Below are positions 10,401 through 16,852 of a DNA stretch of 31,402 bases, one piece after another (the stretch's first letter is position 1; every line of letters starts with the position of its first letter). The position numbers were made by a program, and so were the translations under genes. The notes beneath the pieces are model-generated. The model did not search any database. It saw nothing but the letters and a program-made list of their open reading frames with translations, and was not told the origin of the DNA. Source of the stretch: Albidovulum sp. (GTDB lineage: Bacteria > Pseudomonadota > Alphaproteobacteria > Rhodobacterales > Rhodobacteraceae); NCBI GenBank assembly GCA_030837825.1, contig JAUQYB010000018.1:1-31402 (forward strand), written 5' to 3'.

Positions 10401-11069
10401 CGGACCGAGGACGGCACCGGCATCGCGCAGGATCGGCAGACCTGGGCGCTGGCGGGCGGCTACGAATACCGCATCAACCCGGACTGGCGCTTCCTCGCGA
10501 ACCTCGACGCGCTGAAGTCGACGGCCGACACCGGCAGCTTCCTCGACGGCGAATATGTCGAGGCGAGTTTCGGCTATGCCTTCCGGCCGGTGAAACATGA
10601 CCGCCTGAACCTTCTGGCGCGCTACACCTATCTGCGCGATCTGCCCGGAGCCGATCAGGTGACGATCGACGGCACCACCAACGGCGATCTTCAGGTCAGC
10701 CACATCTTCTCGATCGACGGCAACTACGACCTGACGCCGAAGCTGACGCTGGGCGCCAAATACGGCTTCCGCAAGAGCCAGGTCGCGCCGCGCGGCACGA
10801 CGGTCTTTTCGGACCAGACGGCGCACCTCGGGATCCTGCGGCTCGACTGGCACGTGGTCCACAAATGGGACGTTCTGGCCGAGGCCCGCGCGCTTTACAC
10901 CGAGCAGTCCGACATCACCGAAACCGGGGCGCTTCTGGCCGCCTACCGCCACATGGGCAACAACGCCAAGGTCGGTCTCGGCTATGAATGGGGCGAGGTG
11001 TCGGACGATCCGGCGCAGATAGACTATCTCGGCCAGGGGGTGTTCCTGAACCTGATCGCCAAGTTCTGA
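7485..11069 (+). CDS. Large outer-membrane beta-barrel protein, partner of the giant surface protein
   Basis: I place the start at ATG 7485 rather than ATG 7479: AGGGG at 7473-7477 is 7 bases from 7485 but only 1 from 7479. The 1194-aa product has a signal peptide ending ALA before QTRDCDEAAV. A periplasmic or extracellular part with two Ig-like segments follows (roughly 90-215 and 235-305; the second is 'GGTVLVMGETVPVD'). From about residue 340 to the end there are amphipathic strands alternating with Asp/Gly/Thr-rich turns, and the protein ends in Phe (LIAKF), the classic barrel-assembly signal. The 'YPTYGDDSS' motif near residue 403 recurs in companions of DUF11 giant proteins, as far as I recall. 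No TonB box or plug domain is evident. It probably exports, anchors or displays the upstream protein; this rests on operon position, not on demonstrated homology. A TonB-independent porin-like role cannot be excluded. Confidence 0.85.
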   Translation: MVDNIIRRAGAKRALGLHTTALALVLAVQPALAQTRDCDEAAVPQPEDCRRANGDIVVTMPVGDNTELVDRAPGQGFDAAGFSISIDGDTVAGAPPPADPRRAADLSAAAADVDVRYDGLDMRRMLNVSTDDLRAAFRAGETVRFRASSNYPAFIARAEVRILDRAARGRPTVAVLPAPPNGEIGWRMPAEGSGDLAYVLRVYDADGRYDETIPRDLIRTDRAFDTHDTTGAPVAAGEGEDYTRLRNIKVSGGRIVASGHGAAPGGTVLVMGETVPVDASGAFVVSRIIPAGDHVVDVQVGGRTLSRDVSIPDRELFYVGIVDTTVGRRLKDDLASADPDYDATYVDGRIAGYFKGKTARGYTITGSIDTGEGPIEDAFERLSDKDPRRVIERLDPEDLYPTYGDDSSAFDDAPTSGRFYLRVERERSSLTWGDFKADVTGAELLRNTRALYGAELRYVSPGATGQGDPRARVTVYGAQPETLPQRDILRGTGGSVYFLSRQDINGGSETITVEHVDPVTGRVVSRTTLTEGIDYEIDYIQGVLILTHPLQSSASNGNLIGTGSGALDVNLVATYEYTPVTGSLDGMAVGGRAEVWATDQLRLGVTAMRETTGAADQNMAGADLRYEIGEQSYVEAEIARTDGPGFGRSISTDGGLTVTPSGIAGVTGATALRFDSRFELKDLGLRRDGYFGVYAEHKGAGFSTLTEDILEDQDLIGVEGEIALTDRAALGFAAESFRKDLGDEKTEGEVRLAYQIDGARKVTVGVAHVDKLTQTDPSETGQRTDIGLRYDYRRSEDLSLYGFGQVTVAEQGGIGANHRLGFGFDAQLSEKLALEGEVSGGAKGAGGLVRLRYAPTADNEFYLGYTLDPTRTGAGYQLVGKDGGVFVVGARYRHSAAVATYGENTWDLFGERRSLTRTYGVTYTPDAQWTVSGSVETGVVRDSVNGDFDRDAISFGLAYAGEGQSARARLEYRTEDGTGIAQDRQTWALAGGYEYRINPDWRFLANLDALKSTADTGSFLDGEYVEASFGYAFRPVKHDRLNLLARYTYLRDLPGADQVTIDGTTNGDLQVSHIFSIDGNYDLTPKLTLGAKYGFRKSQVAPRGTTVFSDQTAHLGILRLDWHVVHKWDVLAEARALYTEQSDITETGALLAAYRHMGNNAKVGLGYEWGEVSDDPAQIDYLGQGVFLNLIAKF

Positions 11070-11071
11070 CA

Positions 11072-11123
11072 CCCGGCGCGTGCCGGGCCGGCGGGGCAAC
11101 GCGGACAGCTTCCGGGCTGTCCG
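11072..11123 (+). terminator. Tandem hairpins after the surface-protein operon
   Basis: CCCGGC-GCGT-GCCGGG (11072-11087) starts two bases after the barrel gene stop. CGGACAGC-TTCCGG-GCTGTCCG (11102-11123) is a perfect 8-bp stem. Neither has a U-tract, which is common in high-GC genomes. Position right after an operon end and before an unrelated regulator supports termination. Confidence 0.45.
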
Positions 11124-11212
11124 ACCTGGGGGTGGGGATCAACCTGATGGCGCGGGCGGCGGCACCTGCGGCCACACCCGGGGGGAGCAATCCGGGCAGA
11201 CCCGCAAGATAG

Positions 11213-11270
11213 CTGACCTATTGCCACGCACCTGCTATGGTCTCGCGCCGGCCAGTTGCGGGACCATAGC
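11213..11270 (+). promoter_or_regulatory. Candidate LysR-gene promoter with 9-bp inverted repeat
   Basis: CTGACC (11213-11218), a 17-base spacer and TATGGT (11236-11241) form a plausible sigma70-type promoter (4/6 matches in each box). The -10 lies inside GCTATGGTC (11234-11242), whose perfect reverse complement GACCATAGC (11262-11270) abuts the ATG at 11271, with 19 bases between the arms. LysR-type regulators often bind dyads at their own promoters, so autoregulation is a reasonable inference. Confidence 0.45.
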
Positions 11271-12209
11271 ATGAAACCGATTCATCGCCGATACCTGCCG
11301 TCGCTCGGCGCGCTGGCCACCTTCGAGGTGGCGGCAAAGCACCTGAGCTTCACGCGCGCCGCGCGCGAGCTGAACATCACCCAGGGCGCGGTCAGCCAGC
11401 AGATCCGCCTTCTGGAACGCGCGCTCGACGTGGACCTGTTCATCCGCAGGCACAATGCGCTCGACCTGACCGCTGCGGGGCGTGACCTCGCCACGGCCGT
11501 CTCGGCGGGGCTGGACCGGATCGGCGCCGGGGTGGAGCTGGTACGGCCCGGTGCGGCAGCCGCGGTAGTGACCATCTCGGCTACCGATGCGCTGGCCGCG
11601 CTCTGGCTCAAGCCGTTGATCGACAGCTTCCGCGCCGGCCATCCCGCCGCCTCTTTCACCGTGCTCGCCTCGGACGAGGACGACGCCCTCAGCCAGCACG
11701 CCGAGGTGGATATTGCGCTTTTGTGCGGCAATGAACGCTTCGAGATCGGCGACGAACTGCACCTGATGTATCCCGAAATCGCCCAGCCAGTCTGCTCCCC
11801 GGCCTATCTGGCCGCGCATGGGCCGTTTCGGGATGCGGAAAGCCTGACCCGTGTGAACCTTCTGCATCTGCACGAACGGCACTGGAGCGCGGGGGCGATC
11901 CAGTGGCATCCGCTGGGGTGGGAGGAGTGGTTCACCGCGCAGGGCGTGGCCTGGCGCAAGGCGGCGTCCAGCCTTGCCACCAACAAGGTCACGCTCCTGA
12001 CCGAGGCGGCGGTGGCGGGCGAGGGCGTGATGCTGGGCATCCACAACCTCGTGCGCGGGCACATCGCCAGCGGCGCGCTGGTCTTTGCCCATGCCGCACA
12101 GATCGCTTCGGGTCGGTCCAACTTCATGAAGGTCAACCCTGCCGCCCGGCAACGACCGCTGGTCGCCCGCTTTGCCGAACACCTGCTGAAGGATCTGCAC
12201 GGGCATTAG
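11271..12209 (+). CDS. LysR-family transcriptional regulator (GcvA-like)
   Basis: The 312-aa protein starts at ATG 11271, 7 bases after GGGA; an in-frame TTG at 11256 is a less likely start. The N-terminal winged helix-turn-helix (about residues 5-65) reads 'LGALATFEVAAKHLSFTRAA' then 'NITQGAVSQQIRLLE', the GcvA-like subgroup pattern. A substrate-binding-like effector domain (about 92-300) follows, with the usual 'ITISATDALAALWLKPLI' opening. The downstream proline-racemase-family gene is on the same strand 95 bases away and is the most likely target. The effector is unknown. A dyad overlapping its own promoter suggests autoregulation. Confidence 0.9.
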   Translation: MKPIHRRYLPSLGALATFEVAAKHLSFTRAARELNITQGAVSQQIRLLERALDVDLFIRRHNALDLTAAGRDLATAVSAGLDRIGAGVELVRPGAAAAVVTISATDALAALWLKPLIDSFRAGHPAASFTVLASDEDDALSQHAEVDIALLCGNERFEIGDELHLMYPEIAQPVCSPAYLAAHGPFRDAESLTRVNLLHLHERHWSAGAIQWHPLGWEEWFTAQGVAWRKAASSLATNKVTLLTEAAVAGEGVMLGIHNLVRGHIASGALVFAHAAQIASGRSNFMKVNPAARQRPLVARFAEHLLKDLHGH

Positions 12210-12248
12210 TTCTGCTGATGCGGCGGGCGGCAAAATTCTCGTTTGCGC

Positions 12249-12267
12249 GCTACGGTCCCTCTGCCGG
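12249..12267 (+). promoter_or_regulatory. Motif shared with the LysR promoter, upstream of the racemase-family gene
   Basis: GCTACGGTCCC-TCT-GCCGG here matches GCTATGGTCTC-GC-GCCGG at 11234-11251 in front of the LysR gene. It lies 38-56 bases upstream of the ATG at 12305. The shared block may be a common binding half-site or a similar -10 region. Only the left arm of the LysR dyad is present here. Confidence 0.3.
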
Positions 12268-12304
12268 ATACCCATGCGGACGGTCAGGAAAAAGGGGCAA
12301 GGCA

Positions 12305-13357
12305 ATGGGCTTCAAGCGCACGATCCAGGCAATCGACACGCACTCCGGCATCCCGATGCGGGTGATTACCGGCGGGGTCGGGCACATCCCCGGCGCCTCG
12401 GTGCTGGAAAAGATGCGCTGGCTGGAAGCGAACGACGACCAGCTTCGCCAGCTTGTCCTGCGCGAACCGCGCGGCTATCCGGCGCATTGCTGCAACCTGC
12501 TGGTGCCACCCTCGCACCCCGAGGCGGATGCCGGCTACATCATCATGGAGCAGGTGGAATACCCGATGATGTCCGGCGGCAACACGATTTCGGTGGTCAC
12601 CGTGCTTCTGGAAATGGGCATCCTGCCGATGAAGGAGCCGGTGACCGAACTGACGCTCGAGGCGCCGGCGGGGCTGATCCGGGTGCGGGCCGACTGCGCG
12701 AACGGCAAGGTCAAGGCGGTGACCTTCCGCAACGTGCCGGCCTTCGCCGCCCATCTGGACGCCGAGATCGACGTGCCGCATCTGGGGCGTGTCCGGGTCG
12801 ATGTCGGCTGGGGCGGCATGTTCTACGTCATCGCCGATGTGCGCCAGTTCAAGGGGCTGAGCCTGATCCCCGAACACGGGCGCGAGATCGCGCGCATCTC
12901 GGCGATGATCCGTCAGGCGGCGCATGAACAGCTTCCCGTGGCGCATCCCGACTACCCCGGCGTCGGCATCACCATCTCGCAGCTTTCCGGGCCGACCGAT
13001 GACCCGGGGGCCGACTGGAAGAACGCCGTGACGATGGCGACCGGCCCCCTGTCCTGGGACGACCCCTCCACCTGGACCGGCGCGATCGACCGCTGCCCCT
13101 GCGGCACCGGCACCTGCGCCAAGATGGCGGTGCTGCACGCCAGGGGGGACTTGCCGCTCGACCGCGACTTCCGGCACCAGGGTATCCTGAACACGGTTTT
13201 CACCGGCCGGCTGGTCGAGACCGCGCGGATCGGCGACACACCGGCCGTCGTCCCGACGATCAGCGGCACGAGCTGGGTCTTCGGCATCAACACGCTGGTG
13301 CTGGACCATGACGATCCGCTGCCGAACGGCTATACGATGGGCGACATCTGGGCGTGA
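12305..13357 (+). CDS. Proline racemase superfamily enzyme (hydroxyproline epimerase/dehydratase-like) with Ser/Cys pair
   Basis: The 350-aa product starts at ATG 12305 after an AAGGGGCAAGG ribosome-binding stretch. It has the two-domain fold of proline racemase/4-hydroxyproline epimerase, and its length is usual for the family. The first catalytic motif, classically MCGHGT, is MSGGNT, so the catalytic Cys is Ser90 and the following His is Gly92. The second, 'DRCPCGTGTC', keeps the catalytic Cys266. Known racemases and epimerases use Cys/Cys, and trans-3-hydroxyproline dehydratases use Cys/Thr. The Ser/Cys class is less well characterised, so epimerase and dehydratase are both possible. The enzyme is cytosolic. 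The LysR gene just upstream probably controls it. It is convergent with the ectoine-type cluster and ends at a shared hairpin. Confidence 0.85.
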   Translation: MGFKRTIQAIDTHSGIPMRVITGGVGHIPGASVLEKMRWLEANDDQLRQLVLREPRGYPAHCCNLLVPPSHPEADAGYIIMEQVEYPMMSGGNTISVVTVLLEMGILPMKEPVTELTLEAPAGLIRVRADCANGKVKAVTFRNVPAFAAHLDAEIDVPHLGRVRVDVGWGGMFYVIADVRQFKGLSLIPEHGREIARISAMIRQAAHEQLPVAHPDYPGVGITISQLSGPTDDPGADWKNAVTMATGPLSWDDPSTWTGAIDRCPCGTGTCAKMAVLHARGDLPLDRDFRHQGILNTVFTGRLVETARIGDTPAVVPTISGTSWVFGINTLVLDHDDPLPNGYTMGDIWA

Positions 13358-13379
13358 CAGGCCTGCCCCGACAGGCCTG
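13358..13379. terminator. Shared hairpin between convergent genes
   Basis: CAGGCCTG-CCCCGA-CAGGCCTG is an 8-bp perfect stem with a 6-base loop. It begins right after the racemase-family TGA and ends 8 bases before the last base of the aminotransferase gene on the other strand. It has no T-tract, but its position between converging genes supports bidirectional termination. Confidence 0.55.
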
Positions 13380-13387
13380 CGGGCACC

Positions 13388-14761
13388 TCAGCCGAGGATT
13401 TTCTTCACCGCGCCGACCGTCGCGGCGACCACCGTGTCGGCCTCGGCGCGGGTGAGGCAGAAGGGCGGCGCGAAGCCGATGATGTCGCCCTGGGGCATGG
13501 CGCGAGCGATCACGCCGCTGTCGGCCAGCATCGCGCCGGCGATCTGGATGCCGACCTTGCGCGCGGGGTCGAAGAAGCGCCGCGCGTCCCGGTCCTCGAC
13601 CAGTTCCACCGCCGCCAGCATCCCCTCGCCGCGAATCTCGCCGACGTTCGGATGATCGCCGAGCGCATCGCGCATCGCCCGGGTCAGGTAGGCGCCGACC
13701 TCGCCGGCGTTCCGCACCAGCCCGAGGTCGTCGAGGAGCTTCAGGTTCGCCACGCCCGCGGCCGCGCCGATCGGATGGGCAGAATAGGTCCAGCCGTGGC
13801 CGATGGCGCCGTTCTCGTCCGTCCCCCGCTCCAGCACCTTCCAGACCCGGTCCGAGACGATGGAGCCCGAGAGCGGCGCATAGGCCGAGGTCAGCCCCTT
13901 GGCGATGGTGATCAGGTCTGCCTCGATGCCGTAGTGGTCCGAGCCGAACATCGTGCCGAGCCGCCCGAAGCCGGTCACCACCTCGTCGGCGATGAGAAGG
14001 ATGTCGTGGCGCCGGAGCACCTCCTGGATCGCCGCCCAATAGCCCGCGGGCGGCGGCACGATGCCGCCGGTGCCCAGCACCGGCTCGCCGATGAAGGCCG
14101 CGATCGTGTCGGCGCCCTCGCGCTCGATCAGCCGCTCCAGCTCGGCGGCGCAATGGGCGGTGAACTCCGCCTCGGTCTGCGCCCCGTCCTTGCGGCGGTA
14201 GTGGTAGGGCGCCTCGGTATGGATCACCTGGCCGAGCGGCAGGTCGAACTTCCTGTGGAAAAGCTCGAGCCCGGTCAGCGAGCCGGTCATCAGGCCCGAG
14301 CCGTGGTAGCCGCGCCAGCGCGAGATGATCTTCTTCTTCTCCGGCCGGCCGAGCACGTTGTTGTAATACCAGACGAGCTTGACGTTGGTCTCGTTCGCGT
14401 CCGAGCCGCCGAGGCCGAAATAGACCTTCGACATGTTGGCGGGGGCGCGGTCGAGGATCATCTTGGCCAGCGTGATCGAGGCTTCCGTGCCGTGGCCGGC
14501 ATAGGCGTGGTAATACGCCAGCTCCCGCGCCTGCGCCGCGATCGCCTCGGCGATCTCCTGCCGGCCGTAGCCCGCATTGACGCAGTAGAGCCCCGCGAAG
14601 GCGTCGAGCAGGCGGCGCCCGTCGCGGTCCTCGATATGGACGCCGGAGGCGGTGCGGATCACCCGGTTCGGGCTTTCACCGCGCGCGTGCTGGGCGAGAT
14701 GGGTCGAGGGGTGGAAGAAGTTCTCCCGGTCCCACTGGTCAAGCTGGTCGTTCCTCAGCAT
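13388..14761 (-). CDS. atf: Class III omega-aminotransferase (Atf) of the ectoine-type cluster
   Basis: The 457-aa PLP enzyme belongs to the class III family. The PLP-binding region has IADEV with Asp259, and the Schiff-base Lys288 lies in 'TIAKGLTSAYAP'. Typical landmarks are 'GLGGSDANETNVKL' for phosphate binding and 'EPVLGTGGIV'. It resembles bacterial omega-transaminases that use pyruvate or 2-oxoglutarate as amino acceptor. In ectoine clusters this enzyme is proposed to convert diaminobutyrate to aspartate-semialdehyde. ATG 14761 is chosen; a GTG directly before it (14764) is possible, since AGGA lies 8 and 5 bases away respectively. The upstream aldehyde dehydrogenase gene is 16 bases away, so the two are co-transcribed. 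Confidence 0.85.
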   Translation of the reverse strand: MLRNDQLDQWDRENFFHPSTHLAQHARGESPNRVIRTASGVHIEDRDGRRLLDAFAGLYCVNAGYGRQEIAEAIAAQARELAYYHAYAGHGTEASITLAKMILDRAPANMSKVYFGLGGSDANETNVKLVWYYNNVLGRPEKKKIISRWRGYHGSGLMTGSLTGLELFHRKFDLPLGQVIHTEAPYHYRRKDGAQTEAEFTAHCAAELERLIEREGADTIAAFIGEPVLGTGGIVPPPAGYWAAIQEVLRRHDILLIADEVVTGFGRLGTMFGSDHYGIEADLITIAKGLTSAYAPLSGSIVSDRVWKVLERGTDENGAIGHGWTYSAHPIGAAAGVANLKLLDDLGLVRNAGEVGAYLTRAMRDALGDHPNVGEIRGEGMLAAVELVEDRDARRFFDPARKVGIQIAGAMLADSGVIARAMPQGDIIGFAPPFCLTRAEADTVVAATVGAVKKILG

Positions 14762-14777
14762 CACGGGCGTCCTTTCC

Positions 14778-16253
14778 TCACTGCCAGTCGCGGCAGACGT
14801 ATTTGATTTCGGTGAATTCCTCCATGCCGAGCCGCGATCCCTCGCGGCCGAGGCCGGACTGCTTGCGGCCCCCGAAGGGGATCGGCGCGCCGGTGACCTT
14901 GGTGCGGTTCACCGCGACCATACCGTATTGCAAGGCGCGCGACAGGCGGTAGATGCGGCGCGGATCCTCGGTGTGGAGGTAGGCCACGAGCCCGTATTCG
15001 CTGTCGTTCGCGCGGGTCAGGGCCTCGTCCTCGCTGTCGAAGGGCAGGATCGCGGCGACGGGGCCGAAGGTTTCCTCGCGCAGGATCAGGGCGTCATCGG
15101 GCACGTCGGCCAGCACCGTCGGCGCAAAGAAGAGCGGGCCGAGCGGCAGGCGCACGCCGCCGCAGGCGAGCCTCGCGCCCTTCGCCAGCGCATCGGCGAC
15201 ATGCGCCTCCTGCTTTTTCACCGCCGCCTCGTTCATCAACGGGCCGAGGTCGCGGTCCTCGAGGCCTGAGCCCACGGTCAGCGCCTGCGTTGCCGCGGTG
15301 AACTTCCGGCAGAAGGCGTCGTAGGCGGGCCGTTCCACGAGGATGCGGTTGGCGCCGAGGCAATCCTGCCCCGAGGTGGCGAACTTTGCCTTGATCGTCT
15401 CTGCCACCGCATTGTCGAGGTCGGCGTCGGCGAAGACGAGCACCGGCGCATGGCCGCCAAGCTCCATCACCAGCCGCTTCACCGTGCCGGCGCATTGCCG
15501 GTAAAGCAGGCGGCCGATCTCGGTCGAGCCGGTGAAGGACAGGGCGCGGACGCGGGGATCGCGGGTCCAGGGCTCGACGATCGTGGGGGCAGGGCCGGTC
15601 ACCACGTTGAAGACCCCCGGCGGCACTCCCGCCCGTTCGGCCAGTTCAGCGAGCGCGAGCGCCGAGAACGGCGTTTCGGCGGATGGGTGGCAGAGAACCG
15701 TGCAGCCCGCGGCAAGCGCTGCGGCTGCTTTCCGCGCCAGCATCGCCGTGGGGAAGTTCCACGGCGTGATCAGCGCGGCCACGCCCACCGGTTCGCGCCA
15801 CAGCTCCATCTCGGCGTCGGCCAGGTGGCTGGTGATGCCCTCGATGTTCGGCCGCTTCGCCTCCTCGGCGTAGAACTCGACGAAGGCCGCGCCATAGTCG
15901 ATCTCGCCCCGCGCCTCCGACAAGGGCTTGCCCTGTTCCAGCACCATGATGCGGGCCAGGTCCTCGCGGTTGGCGATGATCTCCTCGAACCAGCGGCGGA
16001 GAAGGGCGGAACGGTCCTGCGGCAACCGGCCGGCCCAGCCGGCGAAGGCTGCCTGTGCGGTGTCCACCGCGCGGGCGGCCTCCTCGGCCGAAAGCGAGGC
16101 GACCGCGCCGAGGGTCTCGCCCGTCGCCGGATCGCTGACCGGGAAGGTCCGGCCGGAGGCGGCGGCCGTCCATTTCCCGCCGATGTAGGAAAACCCGCGC
16201 ACCAGCCGCTTGTCGGCGATCTCTGCCCGTGCCGTGAGTGCCGTCGATCCCAT
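14778..16253 (-). CDS. ssd: NAD(P)-dependent aldehyde dehydrogenase (Ssd, succinate-semialdehyde dehydrogenase-like)
   Basis: The 491-aa protein starts at ATG 16253 with GGAGGA 5 bases upstream. It aligns along its length with GabD-type dehydrogenases: 'ITPWNFP' at 162-168, 'SFTGSTEIGR' at 239-248, general base Glu264 in 'MELGGHAP', and catalytic Cys298 in 'SGQDCLGANR'. One normally conserved cofactor residue differs: the usual 'LKP' lysine is His in 'LCHPSAETP' (residue 189). In ectoine catabolism such an enzyme oxidises the semialdehyde formed by the aminotransferase, and the exact aldehyde is not evident from sequence. It lies between asnC (115-base gap with palindromes) and atf. Confidence 0.85.
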   Translation of the reverse strand: MGSTALTARAEIADKRLVRGFSYIGGKWTAAASGRTFPVSDPATGETLGAVASLSAEEAARAVDTAQAAFAGWAGRLPQDRSALLRRWFEEIIANREDLARIMVLEQGKPLSEARGEIDYGAAFVEFYAEEAKRPNIEGITSHLADAEMELWREPVGVAALITPWNFPTAMLARKAAAALAAGCTVLCHPSAETPFSALALAELAERAGVPPGVFNVVTGPAPTIVEPWTRDPRVRALSFTGSTEIGRLLYRQCAGTVKRLVMELGGHAPVLVFADADLDNAVAETIKAKFATSGQDCLGANRILVERPAYDAFCRKFTAATQALTVGSGLEDRDLGPLMNEAAVKKQEAHVADALAKGARLACGGVRLPLGPLFFAPTVLADVPDDALILREETFGPVAAILPFDSEDEALTRANDSEYGLVAYLHTEDPRRIYRLSRALQYGMVAVNRTKVTGAPIPFGGRKQSGLGREGSRLGMEEFTEIKYVCRDWQ

Positions 16254-16284
16254 GCCGTTCCTCCGTCCCTGTCCAGGGGATACT

Positions 16285-16344
16285 GCCCCGGCCGGGGCGG
16301 AGGATGTGACCGAATGCGGCGCACGGCGCAGAGGATTCCTCTGC
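16285..16344. promoter_or_regulatory. Two palindromes in the asnC-ssd gap
   Basis: GCAGAGGA-T-TCCTCTGC (16328-16344) is a perfect 8-bp dyad with a single central base. GCCCCGGCCGGGGC (16285-16298) is a perfect 14-base palindrome. This 115-base gap is the longest inside the ten-gene cluster. The first site may bind the adjacent AsnC-type regulator and the second may fold as an RNA hairpin. Both roles are inferred from position. Confidence 0.4.
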
Positions 16345-16368
16345 CGGCGGGTGCGGGCGCAGTCCGGA

Positions 16369-16848
16369 TCAGTCGGGATCGAACAGCGCCTCGAACGGCG
16401 GCGGGGCGGGGCCCTTGACCGGCTTGGTCACGATATAGGTGAAGTAGCGGGCGAGCCCGATCCGCGCATCGAGCATCGCGTCGATCAGCCGCTGATAGGC
16501 GTCGATGTCGCGGGTGACGATCTGGAGGAGATAGTCGAACCCGCCGCCAAGCGCCCAGCAGGCCACCACCTCGTCATAGCGCCCCATCGCCTCCTCGAAG
16601 GCGCGGAAGCGGGCCGCGGTGTGGTCGGCAAGCTCGGCCGCGACGAAGACCGTGACGTGGGGGCCGAGCTTCCTGAGCGCGATCTCGGCCCGGTAGCCCT
16701 CGATCAGGCCCGCCTTCTCGAGCCTGCGCAGACGTTCCCAGCAGGGGGTGGCGGAAAGCCCGACACGGCTCGCCAGATCGGTCTTGGATATCCTGCCCTC
16801 GGTCGCGAGGGTCCTGAGGATCGCGATGTCGCGCTGATCGAGTTTCAT
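16369..16848 (-). CDS. asnC: Lrp/AsnC-family transcriptional regulator of the ectoine-type cluster
   Basis: The 159-aa protein has an N-terminal helix-turn-helix (residues 3-60, 'ILRTLATEGRISKTDLA' then 'TPCWERLRRLEKAGLIEGY'). A C-terminal RAM effector domain ('VVACWALGGGFDYLLQIVTRD') follows. Length and architecture are typical for Lrp/AsnC. An AsnC/DoeX-type regulator sits in the same place in several ectoine catabolic clusters, between the hydrolase genes and ssd/atf. The hydrolase gene ends 4 bases upstream. It probably responds to a diaminobutyrate-type intermediate, which is inferred from the family context. Confidence 0.9.
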   Translation of the reverse strand: MKLDQRDIAILRTLATEGRISKTDLASRVGLSATPCWERLRRLEKAGLIEGYRAEIALRKLGPHVTVFVAAELADHTAARFRAFEEAMGRYDEVVACWALGGGFDYLLQIVTRDIDAYQRLIDAMLDARIGLARYFTYIVTKPVKGPAPPPFEALFDPD

Positions 16849-16852
16849 CGGT

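Noticed and set aside
8703..11099. A 798-codon minus-strand frame opposite the barrel gene
   Set aside because: No recognisable domain and same compositional cause; the plus-strand gene has a signal peptide and barrel strands.
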